A stretch of 64,000 nt of DNA from Caulobacter sp. Root1455 (GCF_001426905.1 NZ_LMFQ01000024.1:254669-318668), one strand, 5' to 3'. Numbered from the stretch's first letter, positions 1 to 7,812 are shown. The notes: generated by a model from the sequence alone, not told the origin. Translations and numbers: made by a program.

Positions 1-833
1 AGGGTCTGGATCATGTCGTGCACGCGGTCGGTCATGATCTCCGCGCCCAGGAACACGCCGGTCAGGCTGCGGTTGCCGCCCATCAGCGACGAGACGTCCA
101 CCTTGGTCGGCTCGCGCCCGGCCTGGCCGACCAGCGAGATGCGGCCGCGATAGCCCAGGGCCAGGATGCTGGCCTGCAGGGTGGAGCCGCCGACCGGATC
201 GACCACCAGGTCCACGCCCTTGCCGCCGGTCAGCTTCATCACCTGTTCGACCACGTCGTCGCGGCGGTAGTTGATCCCGTGGTCCAGGCCGAGGGGCTTG
301 AGGCGCTCCAGCCGCTCGTCGCTGGAGGCGGTGGCCAGCACCGTCGCCCCGGCCCGCTTGGCCAGCTGGATCGCCGCGACGCCCACGGCCCCGGCTCCGG
401 CCTGGACCAGAACGGTCTCGCCGGACTTCAGATGACCGGCCCCGAACAGGCACTCGTGCGCCGTCCCGAACGGCACCGGAATCGCGGCGGCCTTGCGCAC
501 GTCGAAGCCGTCGGGAATCGGCCAGGCATTCCGGGCCGGCACGCTGCGCAGCTCGGCGTGAGAGCCGAAGGCGTTCACCGTCACCACCTTCTGACCGACC
601 TTCAGGTGGGTGACCTCGGCCCCGACCTCGATGATCTCGCCGGCCGCCTGGTAGCCGACGATGTGCGGGCTGCCCGCCATCACGCCGCCGCCGCGGTTGA
701 GGGTGTCGCCGCCCTCGATGCTGACCGCCTCGACGCGGATCACCACGCCGCTGGGATAGCAGGGCGGATCGGCGACGTCCTCGTACTTCAGCACGTCCGG
801 CGAACCGGTTTCGTAATAGACGGCGGCCTTCAT
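1..833 (-). CDS. zinc-type NAD(P)H:quinone oxidoreductase / alcohol dehydrogenase family (3' end outside window)
   Basis: The reading frame starts at the ATG at 831-833 with MKAAVYYETGSPDVLKYEDV and stays open to base 1, so only the first ~277 residues are visible. It has the medium-chain dehydrogenase/reductase plan: an N-terminal GroES-like half, then the Rossmann signature VQAGAGAVGVAAIQLAKRAGA and the GKGVDLVVDPVGG segment typical of quinone oxidoreductases (QOR). The zinc-ligand cysteines of classical alcohol dehydrogenases are not evident, which favours the zinc-free QOR subgroup. It probably reduces quinones or enones with NADPH in the cytosol; the substrate cannot be read from sequence. 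It lies just downstream of the serine hydrolase gene on the same strand, with a 44-base gap. Confidence 0.9.
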   Translation of the reverse strand, partial: MKAAVYYETGSPDVLKYEDVADPPCYPSGVVIRVEAVSIEGGDTLNRGGGVMAGSPHIVGYQAAGEIIEVGAEVTHLKVGQKVVTVNAFGSHAELRSVPARNAWPIPDGFDVRKAAAIPVPFGTAHECLFGAGHLKSGETVLVQAGAGAVGVAAIQLAKRAGATVLATASSDERLERLKPLGLDHGINYRRDDVVEQVMKLTGGKGVDLVVDPVGGSTLQASILALGYRGRISLVGQAGREPTKVDVSSLMGGNRSLTGVFLGAEIMTDRVHDMIQT

Positions 834-877
834 GACACGCTCCCTAGGCTTTGTTTTATTGGCCCTTCGCGGGGCGG

Positions 878-2194
878 TTACTGCGCAGGATCGACCAGGG
901 CCTGGTAGACCAGGGTGGCGGCGTCGTCGTTGATCTTGGCCAGGGCCGGGTCGATCTCCTTGGCCAGGATGTGGATCATCCCCAGCATGAAGAGGTCGTT
1001 CTTGGGGTCGACCCAGAACCAGGTCCCGGCGGCCCCACCCCAGCTGTAGGTCCCCTCGCCTTGCAGGGTGCCGTCCCGGGCCGGGTCGGTGACCACCGCG
1101 AAGTCCAGGCCGAAGCCCACGCCCTTCGCCGGCGAGAACGACGCGTCGGGCGCCGTCATCACGATGTCGGTCAGGTGGTTGGACGCCATCAGCCTTACCG
1201 TGCCCGGCGACAGGATGCGCGCCCCGTCCAGCTGCCCGCCGTTCAGCAGCATCTGGGCGAAGCGGGCGTAGTCGGCCGTGGTCGAGACCAGGCCGCCGCC
1301 GCCCGAGGCGATCGCCGGCGGCTTGGTGACGTCCAGCACCATGAAGTTGTCGGCCGGCTTCAGGGCGCGGGTCTTCGGATCGGGAATATAGAGCGCGGCC
1401 AGGCGATCGCTCTTGGCCGGCGGAACCCAGAAGGAGGTCTCGGTCATCTTCAGCGGGTCGAAGATCCGGCTCTTCATGAAATCGGCCAGGCTCATGCCCG
1501 ACAGCCGCTCGACGATCAGCCCCTGGATGTCGACCGAGACGCTGTAGCGCCACTCGGTTCCCGGCTGGCTGGCCAGGGGCAGCTTGACCAGCGTGTTCAG
1601 AAACTCGGCCTGGGTCTTGGAGCTCAGCAAACCGCTGTCGCGATAGGCCTTCTCGACCGGTTGATCCGTGCGCAGACCATAGGCGAAGCCGCCTGTGTGG
1701 CTCATGATCTCGCGCATGGTCGGCGCGCGCGTCGCCGGTTCGGTGATGAAGGTCCCGTCCGGGTTCTGGCCCTTGTAAACCTGCAGATGGGCGAACTCGG
1801 GCACGAACTTGGTGACCGGATCATCCAGACGCCACTTGCCTTCCTCGAACAGGATCATCATCGCCACGCCGGTCACCGGCTTGGTCTGGGAATAGATCCG
1901 GAAGATCGTGTCCTTGGTCATCGGCGCGCCGCCGATGACCTTCTTGCCGAAGGTCTCGTAGCTGACGATCTTGCCGTGACGGGCGACCAGGGTGACCGCG
2001 CCCGGCAGGTGCCCCTGGTCGACCAGGCCCTGCATGTAGGCGTCCAGACGCTTGAGGCGTTCGGGCGAGAAGCCCGCGGCGTCGGGCGCGGCCACGGCCA
2101 GGGTCGGAGCGGCCGGCCTGGGCGCGCTCCAGGCCGGACCGACCGCCAGAGCCACGACGGCCGTCGCCGCCGCCATCGTCCGCAAAATCCACAT
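878..2194 (-). CDS. exported serine hydrolase, class C beta-lactamase / EstB-like family
   Basis: A 438-residue protein. I chose the ATG at 2192-2194 because GGGAGGG lies just upstream and it places a clean signal peptide (MWILRTMAAATAVVALAVG..AWSA) at the N-terminus; a start 11 codons upstream would bury it. The class C serine hydrolase hallmarks are present: S-x-x-K as SQTK at about residues 102-105, the MSHTGGF segment, and a Y-S-V triplet (in RYSVSVDIQ) where true beta-lactamases have Y-A-N. The YSV form is usual in EstB-type esterases and D-aminopeptidase-like members, so an esterase or peptidase in the periplasm is more likely than resistance to beta-lactams. Confidence 0.93.
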   Translation of the reverse strand: MWILRTMAAATAVVALAVGPAWSAPRPAAPTLAVAAPDAAGFSPERLKRLDAYMQGLVDQGHLPGAVTLVARHGKIVSYETFGKKVIGGAPMTKDTIFRIYSQTKPVTGVAMMILFEEGKWRLDDPVTKFVPEFAHLQVYKGQNPDGTFITEPATRAPTMREIMSHTGGFAYGLRTDQPVEKAYRDSGLLSSKTQAEFLNTLVKLPLASQPGTEWRYSVSVDIQGLIVERLSGMSLADFMKSRIFDPLKMTETSFWVPPAKSDRLAALYIPDPKTRALKPADNFMVLDVTKPPAIASGGGGLVSTTADYARFAQMLLNGGQLDGARILSPGTVRLMASNHLTDIVMTAPDASFSPAKGVGFGLDFAVVTDPARDGTLQGEGTYSWGGAAGTWFWVDPKNDLFMLGMIHILAKEIDPALAKINDDAATLVYQALVDPAQ

Positions 2195-2355
2195 CCGCCG
2201 CCCTCCCGAACAGTTGTTTGAGAGCACCTTAGCTTGGTTTGGCGGCGCGGCAATGGATCAGGTGGGGATCAGGTTGGGGATCAGGTCGGCCGCCGCCCTT
2301 GCCCGCGCCCCGTCCTTGTGGGTAAGGAGAACCCCCGCTCGGCGCAGCGGTGTTG

Positions 2356-2430
2356 GCCGGATTAGCTCAGCGGTAGAGCAGCGGTTTTGTAAACCGAAGG
2401 TCGGGGGTTCAATCCCCTCATCCGGCACCA
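2356..2430 (+). tRNA. tRNA-Thr (anticodon TGT)
   Basis: A 75-base cloverleaf. The acceptor arm GCCGGAT pairs with ATCCGGC, the D-arm is AGCTCAGCGGTAGAGC, the anticodon loop TTTGTAA carries TGT at 2388-2390, the variable loop is AGGTC, the T-arm is GGGGGTTCAATCCCC, and the CCA end is encoded. The outermost anticodon-stem pair is a G-A mismatch. It reads threonine ACA-type codons. A damaged near-copy lies 1.4 kb downstream. Confidence 0.97.
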
Positions 2431-2567
2431 TCCCTTCCCTTATCCAGCAAGGGGTTCTAGGCCTCGCCGACACCGCCCGCGCACCGGCGAGAAATGGGAA
2501 CGAACGGCGAAAATCAGTGAAGTCCGGGAGGTGATTCCCGGGAATGGTCCCGGATAATGTTCCAGCC

Positions 2568-2890
2568 ATGTGCACGTCTCAGTCCCAAGACCCCCACGAC
2601 CTCGCCATTCGCGACTGCTTCACCGCCGGTCACGGCATCACGGTCTGGTGCGCAACCGCTGCCCGGGTCGTGATCTTGATCTCACCCGGCTCGGCAAGTG
2701 GGCCGACCGCAAGCTCCTGGGCCTGATGCGCGAGGGCGTGATCGTCTGCGTTCGGAGCAGCCAGCCGGCGACCTTCGTCTCGGTCTCGGGTCATCTCGTT
2801 GCTGTCCCGATCCTTCGATGGCGGCTTGGGGACGACGCCATGCCGGACCAGCGGGCCCAGAACGCGAAAAGGCCCGCCCCGCCGGAGCGA
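2568..2890 (+). pseudogene. frameshifted small zinc-ribbon-like protein
   Basis: An ATG at 2568 opens a frame (MCTSQSQDPHDLAIRDCFTA, then GHGITVWC) that stops at 2726. Near 2645-2662 the protein-like reading moves to another frame: NRCPGRDLDLTRLGKWADRK, then LLGLMREGVIVC and SVSGHLVAVPILRWRLGDD. Joined, these resemble the small Cys-rich proteins of Caulobacterales in which a VWC..C pair precedes a DLDL segment and a second C..C pair. Here the second pair is lost (VCVRSSQ) and no proper stop follows. This is my reading of a decayed gene, not a match to a reference. It lies inside the segment bounded by the two tRNA-Thr copies. The right end is approximate. Confidence 0.4.
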
Positions 2891-2923
2891 GACCGGCCGG
2901 TTCGCCAACGGTTGACTCGCTGC

Positions 2924-3664
2924 TCAGTCGTCGAACCTAAGCACAACGAAGCGGCGCCAGGCTCGACAATCCTCTGTTTGCGATACGACAGACAAGCCCA
3001 CATCGCGAGCCACGTCGAGAACGTCCTGCTCGGAGAAAGCGTATCCGGACGAAACTTGTTCTGCGTCGTGCTCCGCGCGGGCGTCGTACACCGTGCCGGC
3101 TTCACCGTCACCGCGAGCAAAGAAATCGCAGTGAACCGTTCCGCCCGGTTTGAGCAGGAAGCGCGCCAGGCGCAGGAGGCCCTTCGCACTCTCGTAGTTC
3201 TGGTGGATAAAGAACTCGCGACCCACGACCGTGTCGTAGAGGCCGGCATGGCCCGCCAGCAGATCATGGTCGTTGATATGGACGAAGCGGCAGTTCGGAT
3301 GGGCGCCACCCCGGGCCATGGCCAGGGCTACTCGGGAGACATCAATTCCGAGATAGCGATCGACGACGAACCCCAAGTGCTTGCCGAGCAGGCCCGGACC
3401 GCATCCAAGTTCGACGACGTGTCGACCAACGATGCGGTCGGCCGAGGCCCAGATCCGAAGCTGCACTGCGAAGGTGTACGACGGATGGCTTGCCAAAACG
3501 GCGTCAAAGACTTGACGCTCGTCCAGGCCATCCAGGGCGCCGACGTGCTCTAGACAATCGGCCTCGACGACGAATGGATTCACATCCTCGGTGAGAAGAT
3601 AGGCTCCCCACTCTCGGTCCCATCGCGACGCCACTTCTTGCGGAATGGTCACCAGATCAAGCAT
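2924..3664 (-). CDS. class I SAM-dependent methyltransferase, target unknown
   Basis: A 246-residue protein with a Rossmann methyltransferase core: motif I is VVELGCGPGLLG at about residues 83-94, followed by an acidic motif II residue in YLGIDVS (Asp near 108) and a late motif in LLKPGGTVHCDFF. The ~80-residue N-terminal part has no recognisable domain. The gene is alone between the two tRNA-Thr copies, faces back toward the intact tRNA, and its DNA is visibly less GC-rich than its surroundings. This fits horizontal acquisition. The substrate cannot be inferred. Confidence 0.85.
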   Translation of the reverse strand: MLDLVTIPQEVASRWDREWGAYLLTEDVNPFVVEADCLEHVGALDGLDERQVFDAVLASHPSYTFAVQLRIWASADRIVGRHVVELGCGPGLLGKHLGFVVDRYLGIDVSRVALAMARGGAHPNCRFVHINDHDLLAGHAGLYDTVVGREFFIHQNYESAKGLLRLARFLLKPGGTVHCDFFARGDGEAGTVYDARAEHDAEQVSSGYAFSEQDVLDVARDVGLSVVSQTEDCRAWRRFVVLRFDD

Positions 3665-3801
3665 AGGTCGAGCCTACAACTACGCGGCGAAGGCTCCAAA
3701 CGTTTTCCACGTCTCCGCGCGGCTCTGGAAGACGACATTCCCCGGAATGCCCCCGGAGCTACCGGAGTCGATACGCCGCAAACCAAGGCCAAGTAGGATG
3801 T

Positions 3802-3868
3802 TGAGCGATCAAGCTCAGCGGTTTTGTAAACCGAAGGTCGGGGGTTCAATCTCCCTCATCCGACACCA
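3802..3868 (+). pseudogene. degenerate tRNA-Thr copy / att-like direct repeat
   Basis: Bases 3816-3850 are identical to bases 2379-2413 of the intact tRNA-Thr, covering the anticodon arm and the start of the T-arm. The match continues with one inserted and one substituted base through the CCA at 3868. Upstream, AGCTCAGCGG also matches the D-arm, so the copy looks like the tRNA with ~10 bases deleted between its two internal CAGCGGT repeats. It cannot fold as a tRNA. It could be a decayed duplicate or the distal attachment site of an element that used the tRNA 3' end. Confidence 0.8.
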
Positions 3869-3948
3869 CCTCCCAGTCCAGAACCCTTGGCGAAGGGTCA
3901 CCGCCCAGCCCGTCAGGGCTGAGCGACCGGCTTGACGCTTCCTGGGTT

Positions 3949-4173
3949 TCAGGCGCCCAGCAGCGCCTCGTAGCGGGCGACGTTCTCGGCCAGCCACTGA
4001 CGCAGCCGCTCCAGCTCGCTGATGTGAACGTGGGTCTCGTCCTGCACGCCGCCGTCATCGGTGCGCGAACCCACCTGCAGCTTGCCGCTGCGCAGGGCTT
4101 CCAGGCGTTCGTCGAGGGCCTCCTGCTCGGCCTTGTGTCGCTCGACGACGCGATTGATTTCGGCCTTGTCCAT
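3949..4173 (-). CDS. small coiled-coil hypothetical protein
   Basis: A 74-residue protein starting MDKAEINRVVERHKAEQEAL. The ATG at 4171-4173 has GGAG 8-11 bases upstream; the longer open frame upstream has no protein-like character. The product is charged and helical, with a heptad-like first half, a polar middle (GSRTDDGGVQDETHVH) and a second helix (ISELERLRQWLAENVARYEA). No enzyme motif, membrane segment or signal peptide is visible. It is probably a small cytosolic helical-hairpin protein. The function is not recognised. Confidence 0.7.
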   Translation of the reverse strand: MDKAEINRVVERHKAEQEALDERLEALRSGKLQVGSRTDDGGVQDETHVHISELERLRQWLAENVARYEALLGA

Positions 4174-4279
4174 ACTCGGTCTCCACTGCGGCCGCCGACA
4201 ACGCCGGAACGGCTCCACGCTTGAGGACCAAGTGTACGGCGACGCCGGACGCGCGTCGATCAAAGGCCTCGCCAAGGCC

Positions 4280-4307
4280 AAAAAAAAGCCCGGCGCGAGG
4301 GCCGGGC
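4280..4307 (-). terminator. rho-independent terminator of the small RNA candidate
   Basis: GCCCGGC (4288-4294) pairs with GCCGGGC (4301-4307) across a 6-base loop. On the minus strand the hairpin is followed by eight T (4280-4287). No protein gene on that strand ends here, so the terminator itself argues for a short transcript. Confidence 0.85.
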
Positions 4308-4362
4308 AGTCATTAGGGAGGAAACGCCCAGGAAGGGCAGGAGCGCCAAGGGCGGCTCCACG
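4283..4362 (-). ncRNA. putative trans-acting small RNA, ~80 nt
   Basis: On the minus strand a promoter-like pair precedes ~80 bases that fold into three elements. The first is a hairpin built on GGAGC/GCTCC. The second has a GCCC/GGGC stem with a TTCCT loop. A single-stranded stretch containing TTTCCTCCC follows, and then a strong terminator hairpin with eight T. Pyrimidine-rich TTCCT and CCTCC exposed in loops or linkers are a hallmark of alphaproteobacterial small RNAs that block Shine-Dalgarno sequences. No convincing ORF occupies the stretch. The 5' end is inferred from the -10 position. Confidence 0.65.
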
Positions 4363-4368
4363 GGTTGA

Positions 4369-4396
4369 TAACTAGTGCGTCGGGATGGCCAATCAA
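4369..4396 (-). promoter_or_regulatory. putative sigma-70-type promoter of the small RNA
   Basis: Minus-strand TTGATT (4391-4396) and TAGTTA (4369-4374) are separated by 16 bases. The predicted start is near 4362. Both hexamers are unusually AT-rich for this DNA. Confidence 0.5.
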
Positions 4397-4399
4397 GGG

Positions 4400-4664
4400 C
4401 AAGGCCGCCGCGCCTTACGGTGAAGCTGCTCTGAAGCCCTGTTTGTACACAATGCATGCAACCCGATCGGCCGTGCCCAAACCTCGGGCGCGACGGTTTC
4501 CCGCGAAGGGCGAAAAAGCCGGCTCCCGCCGCTCTCCGCCGGCGGTGAGTCGCATCCGCGGAGCCTCGCCCCCGTCCGCCTGCCCGAGCGGAAGGCCCGA
4601 CATGGACAGCCGAACCCGGGCCGGTTAAGCCTTCCGGCGCACGAACGGCCGAGGCGGAAGACCG
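4400..4664. other. intergenic, no gene seen
   Basis: This is the gap between the small RNA promoter and the esterase operon. Short open frames exist on both strands but have no protein-like composition or ribosome binding site. It presumably holds the promoter for the esterase-DUF188-arfB operon; I could not assign its boxes. Confidence 0.5.
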
Positions 4665-5573
4665 ATGAACGCGCCCCTGACCAGCGTCTTCGCCGAACGG
4701 GTGGCCGGCGCCCACCGCTTCGGGCTTGAACGGGTCCGCCGCGCTGTGCGCTTCGCCATCGCCCATCGCGACCGCAAGCTTCCGCGCCTCGCCCAGATCC
4801 GCAATCTCGACTATCCGGCCGCCAGCGGAAAGCGCGCCGCCCGGCTCTACGTGCCGATGCGGGCCCCCGTCGTCGGCCCCGCCATCCTGTTCTTCCATGG
4901 CGGCGGCTTCGTGATCTCCGACATCGAGACCCACGACGCCCTCTGCCAGCGCCTGGCCGACGCCGCCGGCGTCCGCGTCGTGTCGGCCGCCTATGGCCTG
5001 GCCCCCGAGCACCCCTTCCCTTCGCAGATCGACGACGCTCGGGCGGCGTTCGCCTGGCTGCTCGACCAGGCCGCCGAGCTCGGGATCGATCCGGATCGCC
5101 TGGCCGTGGCCGGCGACAGCGCCGGCGCCTATCTGGCGGCCACGGTGGCCAACGAGGCCAACGTCCGGCGGGCCGGCGCGGTGAAGGCCCAAGGCTTGTT
5201 CTATCCGCTGGTCCACCTGGACGACGAGATCTGGGCTCAGACCCTGCTGCGCGACGCCCGGCTGATCGGCCGGCTGGCCGTCGCCTACATCAACGTCCAG
5301 TTGGCCAACGCCCACGCGCCGTCGCTGCTGGACGCCGTCGGCCCCGCCACGCCGCCGACCTTCCTGGTCAGCGGCGCCCTGCTCGACCCCGTCCATCCCG
5401 ACGCGGTGACCTATGCCCGTGCGCTCGAGGCGGCGGGCGTGCCGGTCGAGCTGAAGGCCTATCCCGGCCAGGCCCACGGCTTCGTCAACTTCACCCACGT
5501 CCTGCCCGCGGCGGTCGAAGCCGTCGCGACGCTTGGCGCCCGGCTGGGGAAGGCGCTACGAGACGGCGCATGA
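4665..5573 (+). CDS. alpha/beta hydrolase, hormone-sensitive-lipase (HSL) family esterase
   Basis: A 302-residue cytosolic esterase. The oxyanion-hole motif HGGG is at about residues 78-81 and the nucleophile elbow GDSAG at 150-154 (Ser152), followed by YLAATVANEA as in the HSL family. The acid (ALLDPVHPDA) and the histidine (GQAHGFVNF, near residue 271) complete the triad. The length is standard for the family. Its stop overlaps the next start by 4 bases (ATGA), so it is translationally coupled to the DUF188 gene. It probably hydrolyses short acyl esters; the natural substrate is unknown. Confidence 0.93.
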   Translation: MNAPLTSVFAERVAGAHRFGLERVRRAVRFAIAHRDRKLPRLAQIRNLDYPAASGKRAARLYVPMRAPVVGPAILFFHGGGFVISDIETHDALCQRLADAAGVRVVSAAYGLAPEHPFPSQIDDARAAFAWLLDQAAELGIDPDRLAVAGDSAGAYLAATVANEANVRRAGAVKAQGLFYPLVHLDDEIWAQTLLRDARLIGRLAVAYINVQLANAHAPSLLDAVGPATPPTFLVSGALLDPVHPDAVTYARALEAAGVPVELKAYPGQAHGFVNFTHVLPAAVEAVATLGARLGKALRDGA

Positions 5574-6025
5574 CCGTTCTCTACATCGACGCCGACGCCT
5601 GCCCCGTGAAGGACGAGGTCTACAAGGTCGCCGCCCGCTATGGCTTGAAGACCTTCGTGGTCTCCAACAGCTGGATCCGCGTGCCCCTGACCCCGGCCAT
5701 CGAACAGATCGTGGTCGACGCCGGTCCCGACGTGGCCGACGACTGGATCGCCGAACGGGCCGGCCCCGGCGACGTGGTGATCACCAACGACATCCCGCTG
5801 GCCGACCGCGTGCTGAAGGCGGGCGGTCAGGCCCTGGGCACGACGGGCCGGCTGTTCACCGTCGACGCCATCGGCTCGGCCCTGGCGTCTAGGATGATCG
5901 GCGAGCACCTGCGCTCGATGGGCGAGGTCACCAGCGGCCCCAAGGCCTTCGGCCCCGCCGACCGCTCCAAGTTCCTGCAGGCGCTGGACACCGCCGTGGT
6001 CAAGGCCCGGCGCGTGGTCCGATGA
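5570..6025 (+). CDS. YaiI/YqxD family protein (UPF0178, DUF188)
   Basis: A 151-residue protein starting MTVLYIDADACPVKDEVYKV. The YIDADACPVK opening, the central DDWIAERAGPGDVVITNDIPLA block and the RMIGEHLRSMGE segment are characteristic of this widespread family, whose acidic residues suggest a PIN-like nuclease fold. No function is established for the family. It overlaps its neighbours by 4 bases on both sides, so it is the middle gene of a tightly coupled operon that ends with the ribosome-rescue hydrolase ArfB. A role in RNA metabolism is therefore plausible but is inference. Confidence 0.95.
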   Translation: MTVLYIDADACPVKDEVYKVAARYGLKTFVVSNSWIRVPLTPAIEQIVVDAGPDVADDWIAERAGPGDVVITNDIPLADRVLKAGGQALGTTGRLFTVDAIGSALASRMIGEHLRSMGEVTSGPKAFGPADRSKFLQALDTAVVKARRVVR

Positions 6026-6444
6026 TCGAGATCACGTCCTGGCTGCGCATCGAGGACGACGAGATCGTCGAGAAGGCCACCCGCGCCTCGGGTCCCGGCG
6101 GCCAGCACGTCAACAAGACCAGCACTGCGATCGAACTGCGCTTCGACGTGCGCAACTCCCCCACCCTGCCGGAGGATGTGAAGACGCGGCTGGAAGCCCT
6201 GGCCGGCAGCCGTCTGACCCTGGACGGCGTGATCGTCCTGTTCGCCCAGGGCAGCCGGTCCCAGGAGATGAACCGCCAGGAGGCCCGCGATCGGCTGGTC
6301 GAGCTGATCCGACGCGCGACCGAAAAGCCCAAGCCCCGGCGGCCGACCAAGCCGACCTATTCCAGCAAGCTCAAGCGGCTGGAGACCAAGGGCAAGCGCG
6401 CGGGCGTCAAGGCGCTGCGGGGACGTCCAAAGGGCGACGACTGA
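6022..6444 (+). CDS. arfB: alternative ribosome-rescue peptidyl-tRNA hydrolase ArfB (YaeJ)
   Basis: A 140-residue release-factor-like hydrolase. The catalytic GGQ sits in ASGPGGQHVNKTST at residues 26-28. The C-terminus is a long basic tail (KPKPRRPTKPTYSSKLKRLE and onward) that in this family inserts into the empty mRNA channel of stalled ribosomes. It frees nascent chains from non-stop ribosomes independently of tmRNA-SmpB. SmpB is also encoded in this window (19.3 kb), so both rescue routes are present. It is the last gene of the esterase-DUF188-arfB operon. Confidence 0.96.
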   Translation: MIEITSWLRIEDDEIVEKATRASGPGGQHVNKTSTAIELRFDVRNSPTLPEDVKTRLEALAGSRLTLDGVIVLFAQGSRSQEMNRQEARDRLVELIRRATEKPKPRRPTKPTYSSKLKRLETKGKRAGVKALRGRPKGDD

Positions 6445-6567
6445 GCCCAAGCTTCACAAGGCGTTGAGTTGGCGCGCGACGGAACAACTTTTAAGTAAGT
6501 ATATAGAACTGGACAATTTTTACGGATAGCGACCACATTCCGCCAAGCGCTGGCGGCGGGGCGGCCC

Positions 6568-7098
6568 ATGAGCCTGGTGGTTCGAGAAATGGCGGAATCC
6601 GAGGTCGATCTGGTCATCGACTATTTCCATGCGTCGACCCCGGAACATCTGGAATTGATCGGCGTGGATCCGGCGCGCCTGCCAAGGCGCGAGGACTGGC
6701 GCGCCTATTACGCGTTCGTCTTCCAACAGCCGCTGGAGCGTCGCGAAACCCTGCTGCTGACCTGGTTGGATGACGAACGCCCGGTCGGCTTCTCAAGCGC
6801 CGACAAGATCTCGTTCGGTCAGCACGCACACATGCATCTGCACGTCACCACGTCCGACGACCGCCGACGCGGCCTGGGAGTCGAGGCGGTGCGGCGCAGC
6901 GTCGGGCTCTATTTCGAACAACTACGGCTGAAGCGGCTGTTCTGCGAACCCCACGCCTTCAACGCCGCGCCGAATCGCACGCTGAGATCGGCCGGGTTTA
7001 GATATCTGAAGACCCACGTCACGGTGCCCGGCCCCCTGAACTTCCGCCAGCCGGTCACCCGATGGGTGATCACGCGACCCCAAAAGCTGGACTCCTAG
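6568..7098 (+). CDS. GNAT family N-acetyltransferase
   Basis: A 176-residue protein starting MSLVVREMAESEVDLVIDYF. It has the GNAT plan: an N-terminal substrate-binding part, the beta4 strand in AHMHLHVTTSD, the acetyl-CoA pyrophosphate-loop region in DDRRRGLGVEAVRRSV, and the late FCEPHAFNAAPNRTLRSAGF segment in which an Asn-rich turn contacts CoA. The YFHASTPEHLELIGVDPARL opening suggests a specific subgroup that I cannot name. A ~120-base AT-rich leader precedes it, probably holding the promoter. It converges with the MarR gene, and the two stop regions overlap by 4 bases. Confidence 0.88.
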   Translation: MSLVVREMAESEVDLVIDYFHASTPEHLELIGVDPARLPRREDWRAYYAFVFQQPLERRETLLLTWLDDERPVGFSSADKISFGQHAHMHLHVTTSDDRRRGLGVEAVRRSVGLYFEQLRLKRLFCEPHAFNAAPNRTLRSAGFRYLKTHVTVPGPLNFRQPVTRWVITRPQKLDS

Positions 7099-7613
7099 CC
7101 CGTCGCCAGGGTCGGTTCGACGGGACCGAAGGACAGCACCTCGTGCTTCCACTCCGGTTCGGTGATCAGGCCGCCGAGGATCTTCTTGAGATAGGTCGCG
7201 AGGTTGGTCTGCTCCTCCTCGGTGAGCTCGGCGCAGACTTCCTGGTTGATCGGATGGATGTCCTCGCGGATCCGTCCCAGGATCTCCTGGCCTTCAGGGG
7301 TCAGACGAACCACCACCTTGCGGCGGTCCGAAGCCTGGGCGCCGCGTTCGACGAGGCCGTCGCGGATCAAACCGTCGATCGAACGGGTCAGGGTCGTGCG
7401 GTCGGCGGCCGACAATCGCGCCAGACGCGTCATCGAGCATTCGCCGAACCGCGCCAAGGACGCCAGCGCCACCCACTTGGCGAAGCTGAGCCCGTGTTGC
7501 GCGATGCAGTCGGCCGCCAAGGCGCGCCGGTGCTGCTCGGTCTGATACATCAGATAGCTGACATAGGTCGGCAACGGCAAACCGCGGCCCTCCCCTTGCT
7601 TCGGCTCTGACAT
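7095..7613 (-). CDS. MarR family transcriptional regulator
   Basis: A 172-residue regulator starting MSEPKQGEGRGLPLPTYVSY. I prefer the ATG at 7611-7613, with a purine-rich GGGGGGAACC upstream, over a GTG four codons earlier. A winged helix-turn-helix occupies about residues 55-110: CSMTRLARLSAADRTTLTRS carries the recognition helix and DRRKVVVRLTPEGQEIL the wing, with the usual DxR pair. MarR proteins bind as dimers to palindromes near their own promoters and respond to small phenolic or other ligands. The nearest genes are GNAT (convergent) and the small protein gene upstream; no obvious target is adjacent. Confidence 0.92.
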   Translation of the reverse strand: MSEPKQGEGRGLPLPTYVSYLMYQTEQHRRALAADCIAQHGLSFAKWVALASLARFGECSMTRLARLSAADRTTLTRSIDGLIRDGLVERGAQASDRRKVVVRLTPEGQEILGRIREDIHPINQEVCAELTEEEQTNLATYLKKILGGLITEPEWKHEVLSFGPVEPTLATG

Positions 7614-7812
7614 GGTTCCCCCCACGCCAAAAATGACGCGCCTTCATCCCACACGCGCGAGCCGCGCACAATCACGGCCCCGCTTGCACGAGCGCGAATG
7701 CGCGCGGTTGCATGTATTTGAAACGCCCCGCCGTCGCCCCTGCGGCTCAAGCGACAGCGAACACCGTTCGATCGAGGCTAACGCCACGCTAACCATACGG
7801 TTCCAGACGAAA

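Noticed and set aside
18-2221. Long plus-strand open frames over the quinone oxidoreductase and serine hydrolase genes
   Set aside because: They are antisense shadows in high-GC DNA: Gly/Arg/His/Gln-rich, no domains, and the minus-strand frames carry family motifs.
3802-3868. A second functional tRNA-Thr
   Set aside because: About ten bases of the D-loop/anticodon-stem region are missing and the 5' acceptor strand does not pair, so it cannot form a cloverleaf.
4365-4628. An 87-codon plus-strand frame over the small RNA promoter region
   Set aside because: It has no ribosome binding site and no protein-like pattern, and it overlaps promoter-like and terminator features on the other strand.
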